Shown here one piece after another: positions 34,475 through 46,200 of a DNA stretch of 64,000 bases. A program made the translations under genes and the position numbers. Source of the DNA: Lichenostomus cassidix (Eukaryota > Chordata > Aves > Passeriformes > Meliphagidae). Below the pieces are notes generated by a model, which searched no databases, was not told the origin of the DNA, and was given only the letters and a program-made list of their open reading frames with translations. Positions within the stretch are counted from its first letter, which is position 1, and each line of letters starts with the position of its first letter. The stretch is taken from positions 104,253,443-104,317,442 of the forward strand of contig CM039182.1 of assembly GCA_008360975.2 (NCBI GenBank). Direction: 5' to 3'.

Positions 34475-37400
34475 AGGATAAAATGTAACTAGGTGTGGTT
34501 CAGATGACTCCTGAAGCCTGTACAGCTGTCTTACTCTGTTGCACAGTAATGTCACAACTACTGTGAAATTCTTTTGGGACATGAGAGGCCATAGAGAATT
34601 GTGTAAACTACTGCTTTGATTGAAGTGTATTTCATGTAATTCTCATTGAATTAGCATTTTAAGTTCCATGGCATTTCAGATGTTTAATAAAAAACTTCTA
34701 TATACTTGCTCTGAAAATCTTGCATCTTATACTGTCAAAAGCTTTGATTAATTTGCATTTAATTTTTTAGTAGTTATAGTACACTAACTAATATAATGTT
34801 TATAAAATATAGAAGATAGGAAGAACTGTATGTTGTGACATATAATCACCAGAAGAGTAAGAAGGTAGGGAGCAGCCTGACTCAGTATGACAAGAGATGA
34901 TAGAAACCTTCAATTAATATTTCTCATGTAAGGTTTTAGAGAGGTTATTTTGAGGTAGTTTTTCAAACTGCTGGAGCTGTGAGCAGAAAACAGTGTGGGC
35001 AGACCTAAGATACTGTTACTTAAGAGATTACCAGACATCTGTTGTACTGGTTCCATGAACAAGCCTGGAGTGACTAGTTTTATGAAATGCTGTGCAGAGA
35101 TCATCTTGTTCTCTGTCTCCTATCTCTATCATTGTCTGTAATTAGCTCTTTTCAAGACCCTTGGTGTGATCTGATCAGAGCACTTCGAGGTAAGTGAAGG
35201 AGTTAGTCACTGAATGTAACAGTGGTCTGAAATACACCCTATTAATAGTCTTCCTTTGTAAAATGAAGATTCATCGGTGTGTCTCACCAGAAGTGATAAT
35301 ATTTCCCTAGAACCTACAGTGTGAAGTCGTTAGTTAGGTGGCTGACTATTTTAAGCTGCTGAACATTTTCCTGGTACTCCTATCCTGTTGCACCAAATTC
35401 TGCTGTACCTCCCTCTGCAGCACCAGTTTCTCTGTTGAGTGGAGTGTGCAGCACCAAAATTTCAGAGAAATTAATAGCCTATTTTGAAAGGTTCTTTATG
35501 CTGCTGTTTTTCTCTAGAGCCATACTAAATTTAAATTTGGCTTCATAAAGAAGTGTTAATGTGCATATGAGATGTTTTACCTCTAGCATTCTGCATATTT
35601 GAGAGATATTAGTATTTGTCCCTCCCCACCCCCATAGACTCTCAGATCTGTAGGCAAAATTAAACCTCAGGACAATTTTTCTGGGAGTTTGGTAGTTAAA
35701 TTAGGCTTTCAATTTGGGAGACATTCCTTATGCCATCCCCTCCTGCTTTATTTCTAGCTGTTTTTTAAAAGATAGAGGTGGTTCATATGCAACTGTAATG
35801 CCAGTGCTCAGAGAGACTGTGTGTACTCTGAGTTATATGTTCCCTTGTTGTGTTACCACTCAGGAGTAACTGAGTAATTAGTAGAGTGTTTGGAAATTGC
35901 TGTGTGCCTGATCCTCCACAGTCTTTATCATAAAGAGGAAATGATCACTTATTAAAAAAGTGAAGTTTGGCACAGCATTCCAGGCTTGGTGAGATCCAAG
36001 CTCTTTCTCCATCACACCCACTTCAAAGAGATGGTGTAGTGGTACGGAACAGCAGATGCAAATAGCTGAGCTCCGCTGCTTCTGATGCTGTAAGGAATCT
36101 GGACAACTAGCTCTTTACACTGGAATGGCTGGGGAAATCAGGATGTTCACAGCAAAGTTTTGTAAACATTACTGTTGCCTACCTATGCTACTGATATTTC
36201 AGAATGAGGAGCATCTGTGACAAGACTTTGTCTTGATTTGGGATTTGCAGAGTGCCAAGTGCTCTGTTACCTGTCCTGAGCCCTGTGTCCTTTTACTGCT
36301 GGTACAGTACTTCACTGCTATTAGTTCTCTGCTTACTATCTCCTTGGTGATAATGTGTTTCACAGGGTACGATTGCATCTCAGTTTTGCCATTCAGGAGA
36401 ACAAGCCATCTACTTTTACTGCTTTTGTTCCTCCTCACTGACCATCTCCCTGTGGCTTCTCAGAAAGTCTCCCAAACTCTCTGTTGCTTTGGAGCATTAG
36501 GTGGCTTTATCCTCCTGCTCACTTACACTTTCAGGCCTTTTGAGAACAGCTGTTTCATAAAGGAAGCTTAACTTTGTAATTTCTTTAAACAACTTATACA
36601 GAATCAGATTCTTTGTGCAGTTTGGTGATTCCTTTGGGATGACTGGGAAATAGGTCTTGATTTTTACAACCACAGTGTGCTGAATCAAGAAGAGGGAAAC
36701 AGCTTCCTGCCAGTCATGTATGTGGCATTTAAGAACATGGTGGTTTCTTATTCTTGTAAAAAATGCTTTCAAAAATTAATTTGTATAGATAAGGTATTAA
36801 GATACTGTTGTTACTCTTTTGAGTCCTAATGTCTGAGAGGGAAATTTCCCATTGTGAGAACAGTAAGAAATTAGGGGGATTAGCCAAGTGATCAGTACCA
36901 CCCAACGAGCAATTTTGAAGAAAACCTAGAAGACGAGAAGGGTGGGAAAGGTAAAGCCATCCAAGAACACTTTAATGGCTCCAACAGAGGCATACTGATG
37001 GGATATTTAAAGCAGAAGTTCAGAGTGAAAAATATGCATAACCTCATAGTCCCTTTTATAGCAGTTTCAGCAAATTTCGACAGTTCCTGCCATTTTTTTT
37101 CCAGTAGGAAAGTCAGCACTCAATTTCCAAGCCTTTTGAGTAGGATAAAGACAACTTGCCTGCCAGACTCTGGGCTTGAAGAAAGAAGGTGAAATAACAG
37201 TCATGGTTATAGCACTTGTGGAAAGTGAGCTGGATTTCAAGGGCATGAAGATCAAAACATTAGCTGTCACAAACTTTTGTGTCAAGAGCTATGAAATGAC
37301 AGAGCATCTAAACATACAGATTTAGTTTTGTTTTGCTGCTTTAACTTAGTAATACTCTTCTTTCTTACTACATGTCTGGAAGGGTTTTGGGTGCTGCATG

Positions 37401-38914
37401 GAAAATAGATAGGCACTTGCCTCCTCCAAAGTACTCAAAGCTAGAGAGGATAGCGTGGGTGTTTGTGCATGTACATATATATACATATATGAAAGAGTAG
37501 AGGATATGAAGTGCCAAGGTCTAATATCATATTGGCCCAGTACCTTAGTGGGTCTTTAAAGGATTCTTTTTCTTTAATAATTGATTGGCTGAGGTGGTTT
37601 CTACTAGTTTTTTGTGTTCACAGTTTGTCTTTATAGACCAGAAGTTCTTAGTGGGTAGTAGATGTGCCACTAGAAATGTTACTCAAAACAGTATGCCTTG
37701 GAAGCTCTTAATCAAAGGCCACCACCACAAACAACTCCCTCTACTTCTATTTCAGTCAGCAGATGTGACCTAGTGGCAGAAAAGACTGAAAACAAAGGGG
37801 GAAAAAAAAAAGGATTCTTCTGGTTCCTCTCAGCTATCATAATGAACAATGTTTCTTGTTGACTGTCCAGCTTGGCTGTTTTATTGAGAGATGCCTTGTG
37901 TCTGGTGTCTGTGCAGATAGATGCTCAGTTTTCATCTGCAGCACAGCTGACTGGCCTTCTGTCAAGCTTGGCTTTGGGGTGATTCCAGTTGTCATGTGGA
38001 TTTGGTGTAGAAAGAGGGAGGCTGTGCTTGCCATAGGAGTAAAGCACTCCCCTACACAGTGCAGTGTAGGTTTTCAGCTCCATTTGCTGTCACAGTAGTA
38101 AATCCATTTCTGATTATGTGTTATGCCAGACATTAACTGCTGAGTTGAACTTGTGAAGTTGGGTGTATGTGTGTTGTCAGAGTCCCTCCTGCTGGAAAAG
38201 GCAGATCTATCTAACCTGTAGATTCAGAACAGTTGAAAATTCATCCCAACATTGTTGCTTTGATGTCTGTTTGAAAGAAAAAAAAACATGTTTGCTTTTG
38301 ATTACCGTGTTTAAAGGATGCTGTCCCAGCAGTGTAATAAATGAGAATTGGATCTTGGACTTAGTTTCAGTAAAAGACAGTGTTCTTCCAGATGCTTTTT
38401 AATCAAATCTTCCTGTGAAAATGGGCTCAACTTTGAATTCAGTAACTTGCAGTTCAGGGGTTTAGGGCTGAAAAAGAAAGAGGAATGCAACAGATGCTGC
38501 ATGGTTTTGATACTTCTTATGGTGTATGATACTGATACTTTAAATGTGTGTTCTCTATCCTTATTCACTATATAAACAAGTACAGCATGAACCTCAGTAT
38601 ATAACCTTGACACGACTGGATCTTTATTTTGTCGGTCACTAGCAGTTTGTCCAAATTGCAAAAACTGCATGTTGGGAAACAGCTGAAGTATTTGCATCAA
38701 TAAAACATTTAATTTCCTTGAGAAAAGCTGTTTTGTTCCTTGGGCTTTTTATTTTTAAGAAATGGACCTTTGGTTCTTGAATCATTGTACTTTGGCTGAG
38801 AATCACTGAGAACCTCACATTTAGATTTGACAGGGTAATAAGTCAAAATCATCAATGCAGATCAGCCGTGAACCAAAATACTTCATAATATGTGTTGTGT
38901 TAATGGGATTTCTG
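34475..38914. other. Presumed intron DNA, no gene except a possible small exon
   Basis: Apart from the cassette-exon candidate at 35146-35189 I see no coding region. Open frames such as 36233-36571 plus and 38311-38700 minus overlap in opposite directions and show no domain. A short alternating TA/CATATATA tract lies at about 37475-37492. Confidence 0.45.
35146..35189 (+). other. Candidate small cassette exon
   Basis: A pyrimidine-rich run from about 35107 leads to an acceptor ATTAG at 35141-35145, and 44 bp later stands a consensus donor (CGAG followed by GTAAGTG from 35190). A second AG at 35155-35156 would give a 33-bp version. Only one reading frame is open. The strength of both sites suggests a rarely used or alternative exon of the plus-strand gene. 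Cryptic pairs do occur by chance in long introns. Confidence 0.25.
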
Positions 38915-38985
38915 ACATGGCCCTGCCAGGAGTGTGAGTTTGCACTGGTTGACCTTCAGAGATCCCTTCCACCCTGAATGCGTCT
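38915..38985 (+). repeat. Old CR1 3'-end remnant
   Basis: A segment with 'tggttgaccttcagagatcc' followed by 'cttccaccctgaatgcgtct' resembles the CR1 3' region, with the terminal octamers decayed. It is short and diverged, so the call is tentative. Confidence 0.5.
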
Positions 38986-41900
38986 GTTGTTGGTTGTAAA
39001 GTGGGGTAGTACAAAACCCATAAAATGTGGCAGTATTACCTACTGGTAAGATACAGCTTCCTGAAACAATTAATTTTGCCCAAGGGCTTTGCAAACGTAC
39101 TCAAGGAGCAGGCTACTTGGCAGCCTGAACTGTTTTGCTAACCCGCTTTCCACTGTCTCTTTTCTGGCCATTTTTCTGCCATGTGCTAGATATGCTTTCT
39201 GTACATCATCAGAAATGTGTGCTGGTTGCACATCCAGTCACACACACTGACAGAGAGACTCCGTGAGTTCTGCTACTGGCAGCTCTCTGCTGGTCCTGTC
39301 TTCTTGGTGGATGGCAACACAAATGGTCTGGTGATTGAGGCATTGCTGGGCATGTGTTAATAGGAGCACTGCAAAGCTTGAGTAACTCCATAAGAGCTTG
39401 TTTGGCCTGTCTGGGATGGAAAATTGAGCATCAAAGGGTAATAATGATACCTGATGGATTGACATTGTTGCATTGTCTAAAATCAGTCTGTCTAGATTTG
39501 TGTTCATAACTGAACATTATACTCTAAGGAAATTTGAAATATCCCAGTACTATTAATTTTAAACCTTTTTCAGGACTAAAATAAAGCATGCATAAAAAGG
39601 AGATACTTGTTATTTCAGTCAATCAGTTCTACTTCTTACTTTGTTAATTGGTGAGGTTTGGGAACTGCAGGTTTTTTCAATGACATGCTCTCCAGCATCT
39701 TTCTGCTGAGTTGTATGTGTGTCCATATGTTTTATTTTTCTGGACATATTGATTCCTATGTGATGATTCAGTATGTGGGTTGCATTTTCTCCCCAGTTGC
39801 CATATTCTAGCAGAACATGCTCCAAATGTAGAGGAAAACCAGCCAAGTGTGGAAAGAAGGGGATTGTGCTTTTTTGTTGCAATTATGAAAAGAGGAACGG
39901 AGGCTGGATGATAACATACCTTTTCCTGCTCCAAATGGTTATGTGAATAAATCATGGGAGATTGAGGTTTTGTAAAAAAACATAGCAAGGGGGGGAAAAA
40001 ACCTAGAAATTTGCAACTGCAGATTGAATTTCCTTTGAGAAATTTCATCTCAGGAAGAAGCTGACTGGCAAGTTAACAAGAGCCAGAAAGCAGAACTGAG
40101 TTATGATTCATAACTAATCCTTTGCCCCAAAGACAAAAGCAAGTGTATTTGGGGCCATATGCCTGGAAGGAGGCTGGCCTCAGGACGAATTCATTGAAAC
40201 ATGTCCTCCCTGTTCCAAACTGCAGTTCATGCTGAGAGAGACTGATAAATTTCTCATTAATAAATGCTTGTTGAAAATTAAGTCTATTCTCTGTGTTCTC
40301 ACAGCGCCTTTCTGATCTGGAATAAATTACATAGACTGTGTTCCTTTCAGCCAGTGTGCAGAGATAAGAGAATGCACTAGTGAATCTTGTGTCCATTCTG
40401 TCATTATATGTGCCAGGAAAAATAGCCCCAAACTATAAATCTATAAGCAGAATATTGTTTTAAGAGAAATAGCCCCTTTTAACATGGGTTGATGTCAAAC
40501 TGGAGAGTAAGCTGTTAAATGCAATGCCACCATTTAGCTACACTAAGGATAATATTCATGTTCTGATTTTTTATTTTTTTAAAAACGAGGCTTGCAATTA
40601 TCTACTTGCAGTTTTTATTGGCTTACCTATCCTGGTAGGTTATCCCTTTTGTAATTGTTTTTCTCTGTTTCTGTGGATAAACTTATTTTTGCTTGACAGA
40701 GCTTTTAACTGATGATTGCTGTTCTTTACCATTCTATTCCTCTGCCCGTCCTTTAACCAAGAGAAGCACTATTATGATTTTAATGAGACTGAGGAATGTT
40801 CTTAGGGTTTGAACACTGCCAATTGCTATTATGTTCTATGGCAAGAAGAGATGGGGACTTGTTTGGATCATTCACAGATATAAGCTTTATTTTGCTGTTG
40901 AGTGGCTTAGTTCAAGGTAAAGAGTCAAGTTAAACTAATTATTATAATAGACTGTGTTAGAAGACCTAGAGTTCTCAGCTAGTAGGTTGAGAGCTGGAGA
41001 ATCTAAAGAAAACCTGTTGTGATTTTTCTGAGAACACAAAACTGGAATACAGACTCCTCAGACCTCATTTCATAGAATCATAGATTTATTGACAGAGATT
41101 TGAGGTAAACTTATGTCCTTCTACATTTCAACCAAAAAACATGCAGTGTGACTGGAGATACCACCTTGGCCAAGGAATATGGAAATTTCTTTGGTCACTG
41201 AAGAAAAGCATGATGGTTTACTTAAGAGGGGAAAAGGAAGCAACCTTTCTTTCTCTTTTACCGTGGCAGAGTGGAGCAAAGGACGTATGTTTGAGTGGAA
41301 GAGAAAGTGCCTCTTCTAAAACTATGATAAACGCTTATGCAAAGCTACAATGTAGGTTTTTCTCCCAGATGATGGTCTATGTACTGGCAGGTAAAGAGTA
41401 TGTGGCTTTTGCTGCCGTGGTATATTTCCCACCATTTGCACTGATGTACAAAAGAAACAAAGCCTTTGCAGTCCATTATTAATTTATTATTTATAGAAAA
41501 ATTGTTAACATGCATTACAGAAGAGTTGTACTTTCATATCTTATTTAGCCAAATTCTGAATGTGTTAGAAAAATAAATATATCCATTCCTGAATAACTCT
41601 AGGATGAGTATCATTGCCTGCCTGATCAGAGAGACTAATTTCGGCAAAGAATTGGATTTAATCTACAGGTTTCTTTCTAAGCTATGAAGAGGCCAGGAAA
41701 AGCAGCTGTAAAAATATTGATGTTGGCCAAGAATTTGCATAAATAACAACTTGCTTTCATATGCATGCTTAGGGAGATATTACAACGTGGACTTAGGTCT
41801 GCAGAAGATCTGGTTTTATTTCCAAATTCTGCCACTGAGAGCTGACACATGGCTTCTACATGCCTCAGTTTCCCTCTCTCGAAACCAAGGGTGGTTGTTG

Positions 41901-42529
41901 GCCTGGGAGTTTTTAAAGCACTGTATGACAGTAATTATTTGCTGTTAAGGTCTTCCATGGCTGAGCTTAGACGGCCCTTAGTTCAAGTCTCCTGGTCAGG
42001 TCCTTGGCTGCTAAGCTTCATGCTTTGTCAGAAAGCTTTAGTCCTCGATAAACAAATGGTGTTCTTGGCACAGATACAAGCAGCTATTTGGCTTTTGTGT
42101 TCAAACCTTCTGTTTCATTTCAATTAACTTAATTTTAATTAATTGAATTTAGACATGGCAGTCTCTGGTTTCCCTGTGGAAACTATTTGCCATGTGCAGA
42201 GAGCCAGGGCAGCATCTCCACCGAGGTGACTTTGTGGTGAAATGGATCCGAAAGTCAAAGGCCCTTGGTCAGTGAAGCCCCCCCCACGGCCAGGGCTCTG
42301 TTTCTCCACCATAGTGGTGGTCACCAGTATCTGCACTGGTGTTAAAGGAGTACATGAAATACCCAGTGAAAATAGGCTCTGTCTTGCAGAAGGTCTTCAG
42401 CTGGCTAAAGCAAGCAGTAGTTGAGGAGGGAGTAAATAAAGCTCTTGCAGACCACATGCTGTCACAACCTTTCCCCTCCCCCCATACCCCCCCTTTTTTT
42501 TTTATTGGCCATATGTTTTAGTAGTCTAA
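38986..42529. other. Presumed intron DNA, no gene seen
   Basis: No gene is supported. A bare CR1 terminus lies at 41070-41085. An octamer-like ATTTGCAT occurs at 41734-41741, and a TAATTA-rich run lies near 42118-42150. Frames of 107-113 codons (40073-40396 minus, 41141-41482 plus) have no recognisable domain. Confidence 0.45.
41070..41085 (-). repeat. CR1 terminal octamer remnant, minus strand
   Basis: The 16 bases TCATAGAATCATAGAT are the reverse complement of a CR1 tail. Nothing recognisable of the element continues to the right, so this is either a minimal insertion or a coincidence. Confidence 0.35.
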
Positions 42530-43260
42530 GGATGTGTCAGCGGTAATCCAGGCTCTGTGCTTTTAAAGGATGATTACCCAGTTTGTTGCCGAAGTGAGAC
42601 TTCCCCATTTAATTAATTTCTGTGAGGATTGTAATCATAAACCTATTTTATTTTATTTTAATTTATTGCTGATTACTCTTTGTGTGGCTAAATTTAACTC
42701 CTGTCTCTTTTTGCTGGCTGCCAGTCTGTTCCCAGTCTGTATGATAGGGGGGTCAAACAAACCGGTTTGTTCCCTGGATGCTAATCTGAATTTCAGAGGC
42801 GCTGTCCTTCAACCCCAGGCTCTGCTCCCCTCCCCCTCCTCCCTGATCTCTGCAAACAGCCTCTTCGGGTCTCTTTCTCCCCTCCATTCCACCCCCCTCT
42901 CCAGCCCTGCTTTTCTCCCCTGGCTCACCAGAATAGTAAATGTTGATTATCCTTTCCTACTCATCCCATACCCCAATTCTCACTTAGGGTGTTTGATGTA
43001 TTGGAGAATTAATGCTCCTAAAATTCAAATGGTTTAAAAATCTGCTGGTCTGTGTGTTATATTAAAGATAGTGTGGTGCTTTTTCAGGGAATTAAATTTT
43101 ATGGATTTTTATAGGTTAAAGCAGGCACAGGGGTTTATGATGAGTTTTAAAAAAACGGTGGTGACCTTTTGTCAGGGTGTGATGAAGGTCATGTTGGTTT
43201 TATATAAAATAGTCATCAGGAACTCCCCTCTTTAGGGAGTAATTTCTCAGGTCACCTTGG
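42530..43260. promoter_or_regulatory. Candidate enhancer-like, motif-rich block
   Basis: This block concentrates homeodomain-type motifs (TAATCC near 42545, several GATTA cores at 42570-42675, TTAATTAATT near 42610). About 500 bp later come three nuclear-receptor half sites: TGACCT at 43162-43167, AGGTCA at 43186-43191 and AGGTCA at 43249-43254. The 155-codon plus frame across it (42570-43037) looks accidental. The texture resembles conserved intronic enhancers of developmental genes, but motif density alone is weak evidence. Confidence 0.25.
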
Positions 43261-46200
43261 CTGAACACGGAGGGGTTACTAACTAACATTGGATGCCTGC
43301 TTGTAACCCGTCTTTCATGGTAGTTCTCATAGTGTGGATACAGTTAACCTTCTTGCCTAGAAGAAAAGGAAACATGGCTAGTGGGCATGCAGAAAGGCAT
43401 TGTCAGTGCACAGAATAAACCCCCCTACCTGTTATGTGGAAAATAAACAAACCCACAAACATACCGCCCTAGTAGATTGAAATGTATGTGTGTCGGGGAG
43501 GAGGGGAATAACACGTAGGAAAAGATTTATGCCTTCCTTTGGGCTGTTGCTTGGTAACAGAAAATGCCTCTTAAGCCTATTTTTGGAGAGGGGAGGGGTG
43601 AAACTTGATTCAGTGACCATCTGTCCCAAGCTGGTTGATTTCCTGTTGAGCTCTCCTTTGTTTCTGTCAAACAATTGATTCTTACCCTTTACAGATAAGA
43701 ATACTGTTGGTGACATTGCCCTGAATCAGCAGGTTGGCTTGTGGCAACCACAAAACAGACCTATTAATTTTAATAATTTTTTTAATGTTCAAGGGATTTT
43801 GGTTTTTCAGAGGCTACTGACCATGGTTTTACCAGGATTTATTTATCTGTGTTCTCGTTTTGGTTTTTGGTTTTTAGCTCTTTGGGAATGCCTGCAGTAC
43901 AGTAGGCAAATGTAATAAATGTAGTTGAAACATTTTTAGATAAGATGTAATCAGCTGTTTTTTCAGTCTGAAATTGCTGGGGAACAGTGGCCATGGTTTT
44001 CAGCCCATTAAGCCTTTTTGTCAGTGGGGGGGAGCAGAAGTTAATTGAAGTTACTTTTGAAGAAATCCCCACTGTTTCTGTGAAAACAAAACCCAGATTC
44101 TTAATTGCAAATGGAATATTTGCTATTGTTCCTGCTTAATTGTCAGAAAATCATTCTCTGAGTACCTCCTGATGTTTGCTTAGTAGTAGCGTGCTGAATA
44201 GATTTGAACTCAGGTTATTTTAAAGTCATCTGTTTTATTTATATTGCAGAAGCCTGTATTTTTCCTTTAGTTTTATGCATGCAAGGTACAAGGCCCATGC
44301 ATATGCCAGTTTGTGTGTTTCCTCCATAGCTGCGATTATTTAAAAGCATTCCAATACTGTTTTCCTCCCTGCCCTGAATTTCAGCATTCAGAGAAGCATT
44401 TCATAGTTCCAGGTATCTGCTGAAGGGGAGCTAAGGTGTGTGTGACACCAAGAGACAAGTAATATCTGCAAACAAAGCAGTGAAGTTCCCCAATGCGGTA
44501 GGAAAATGATAGTCACTGTTATTTCTTTCAGTCATCGAAACTCTTCCCTGGAGTATTTCCATGATGTTGTGTAACAGAGGAGGGTGAGAAGGAAAGACTT
44601 TCAATACAAATGTCTTGGCATCTTACAGGTCTTTGCTTATTTGAGTTTAGCCTACTTGTCACTCATTAGATGAAATTTGGAGGTAATTCCCAAAGGTCAC
44701 TTCACAGACTTGAAGGTGTTAGAAAAGTTCATTTCCCTTTCTCTTCTGTTTTTCCCACATGCTTTCCAGATTGCTTTCCACAGGTCGGAGATCTGTTGTC
44801 TGCAGCTTTCAGCATGGTCCTGGATGCATGTGGATTCAGTTCTTTTTGAAGCCAATGGCAGGGTACCTACTAAACATTGATTTAGTGAGTGTTGGGTCAG
44901 GGATACTTGTGAGATTTCCTTCCTTTTAAAAGAAAGTTTCATCTGTGATTTGGCTTAATAAGGGAGGTTCATATCAAACCATGTGAGTGAGCCTGTGTGA
45001 CAGCGTTGTGGCTTGTGGTCAGTCAGCACTTCCTCCTTGTTGGTTACCCATTTCCTCACCCCGCTCTCAGCCTTCCCCCCTGTTTTGCTGCTGTTTGTTT
45101 GGAGTGTGCTGGGATCAGGCAGAGGAGCTGATCCACTTGAAAAACAACATAGTTTTCCAGGTTACTTTTCAGATGGAAGAATTCCTTGATCTAGTTTACT
45201 GCTGAGTGATATGCCGAGCTTGACCAGTGCAGTGTAACAAAATGGGGTGGAAGTGATCAGTATACTGAGTAGATTTATTTTTTTCCCAGAGTATTAGTGC
45301 CAAGTGAACTGTTTTTAAACATGCATTCTCCTTTAGGCAGAGAAATCATACTTTTGGATTTTACACTTGTAATGGTGTAAAATTAATTGAACATGTGTAT
45401 GTGCTGCTTTTTGCCCTTTTTTTGGTGGAAAGTGATAGGTACCACCTACATGCCTTTTGGGTATTTTCAGTCTGTCTTGAAATTACACTGAGGTCAAAAA
45501 ATAATTTGTAGAGCTCGTGCCAACTAGGTCGATGTTGACCTGGGAGTTTAAACTTGGCAGTGAAGGAACTGTTCTGAGCTATTCTAAGAACTGATTAAAT
45601 TTTGTTTCTTCCTGCAGAATGAGTTTTGTGAGGGGGAAAAAAAACAACTTGGAAATTTTATTTCAGGCTTGAAAGCCCTGTTTTAGATATTTGGAACACA
45701 TTTTTTGTGTCTGACATAGAAAAGATGATGAGTGGTTGTTCTGATGCAGATTTTCTTGGAACCCTTAAACCAGCATTACTAAGCTGTACAAGTCAAATTG
45801 CAGGGACTTGACAAAAAGTTCAGTCCTTCTGGCATCTAGGGCAAGCAGTTGAGTCCATGGCTGAGCAGATGACAGAGCAGTTTGAATACAGGCCTGCACT
45901 TATCCTTGTGCTTTCTCTGCCTGGGTTGTACTGCACTTCTCCCCTTAGAATAGATCTGATGTGTCCTTTGTTTCCAGATAAAAGCATCTCCAGATTCACC
46001 AGTCAGAAGGCACAGCACCTGTGGCTTACCTTACAGCCAGGAGGGCAGTAATTCTAGAAAGGGAAGTCGGTAGAGGACTGGCATCTGCTTGCATTCACTT
46101 TCTCGTATTGCTTTTGCAAGGATGGAATTATTTATGTACATTTTTTTTCCATCTGAATGCAGTCAGTCAGAGTCTGAAAAACTGCTATTCAGTGTCAGGG

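Noticed and set aside
42570..43037. 155-codon plus-strand open frame
   Set aside because: No domain, no splice signals. The sequence looks more like a regulatory block than a coding exon.
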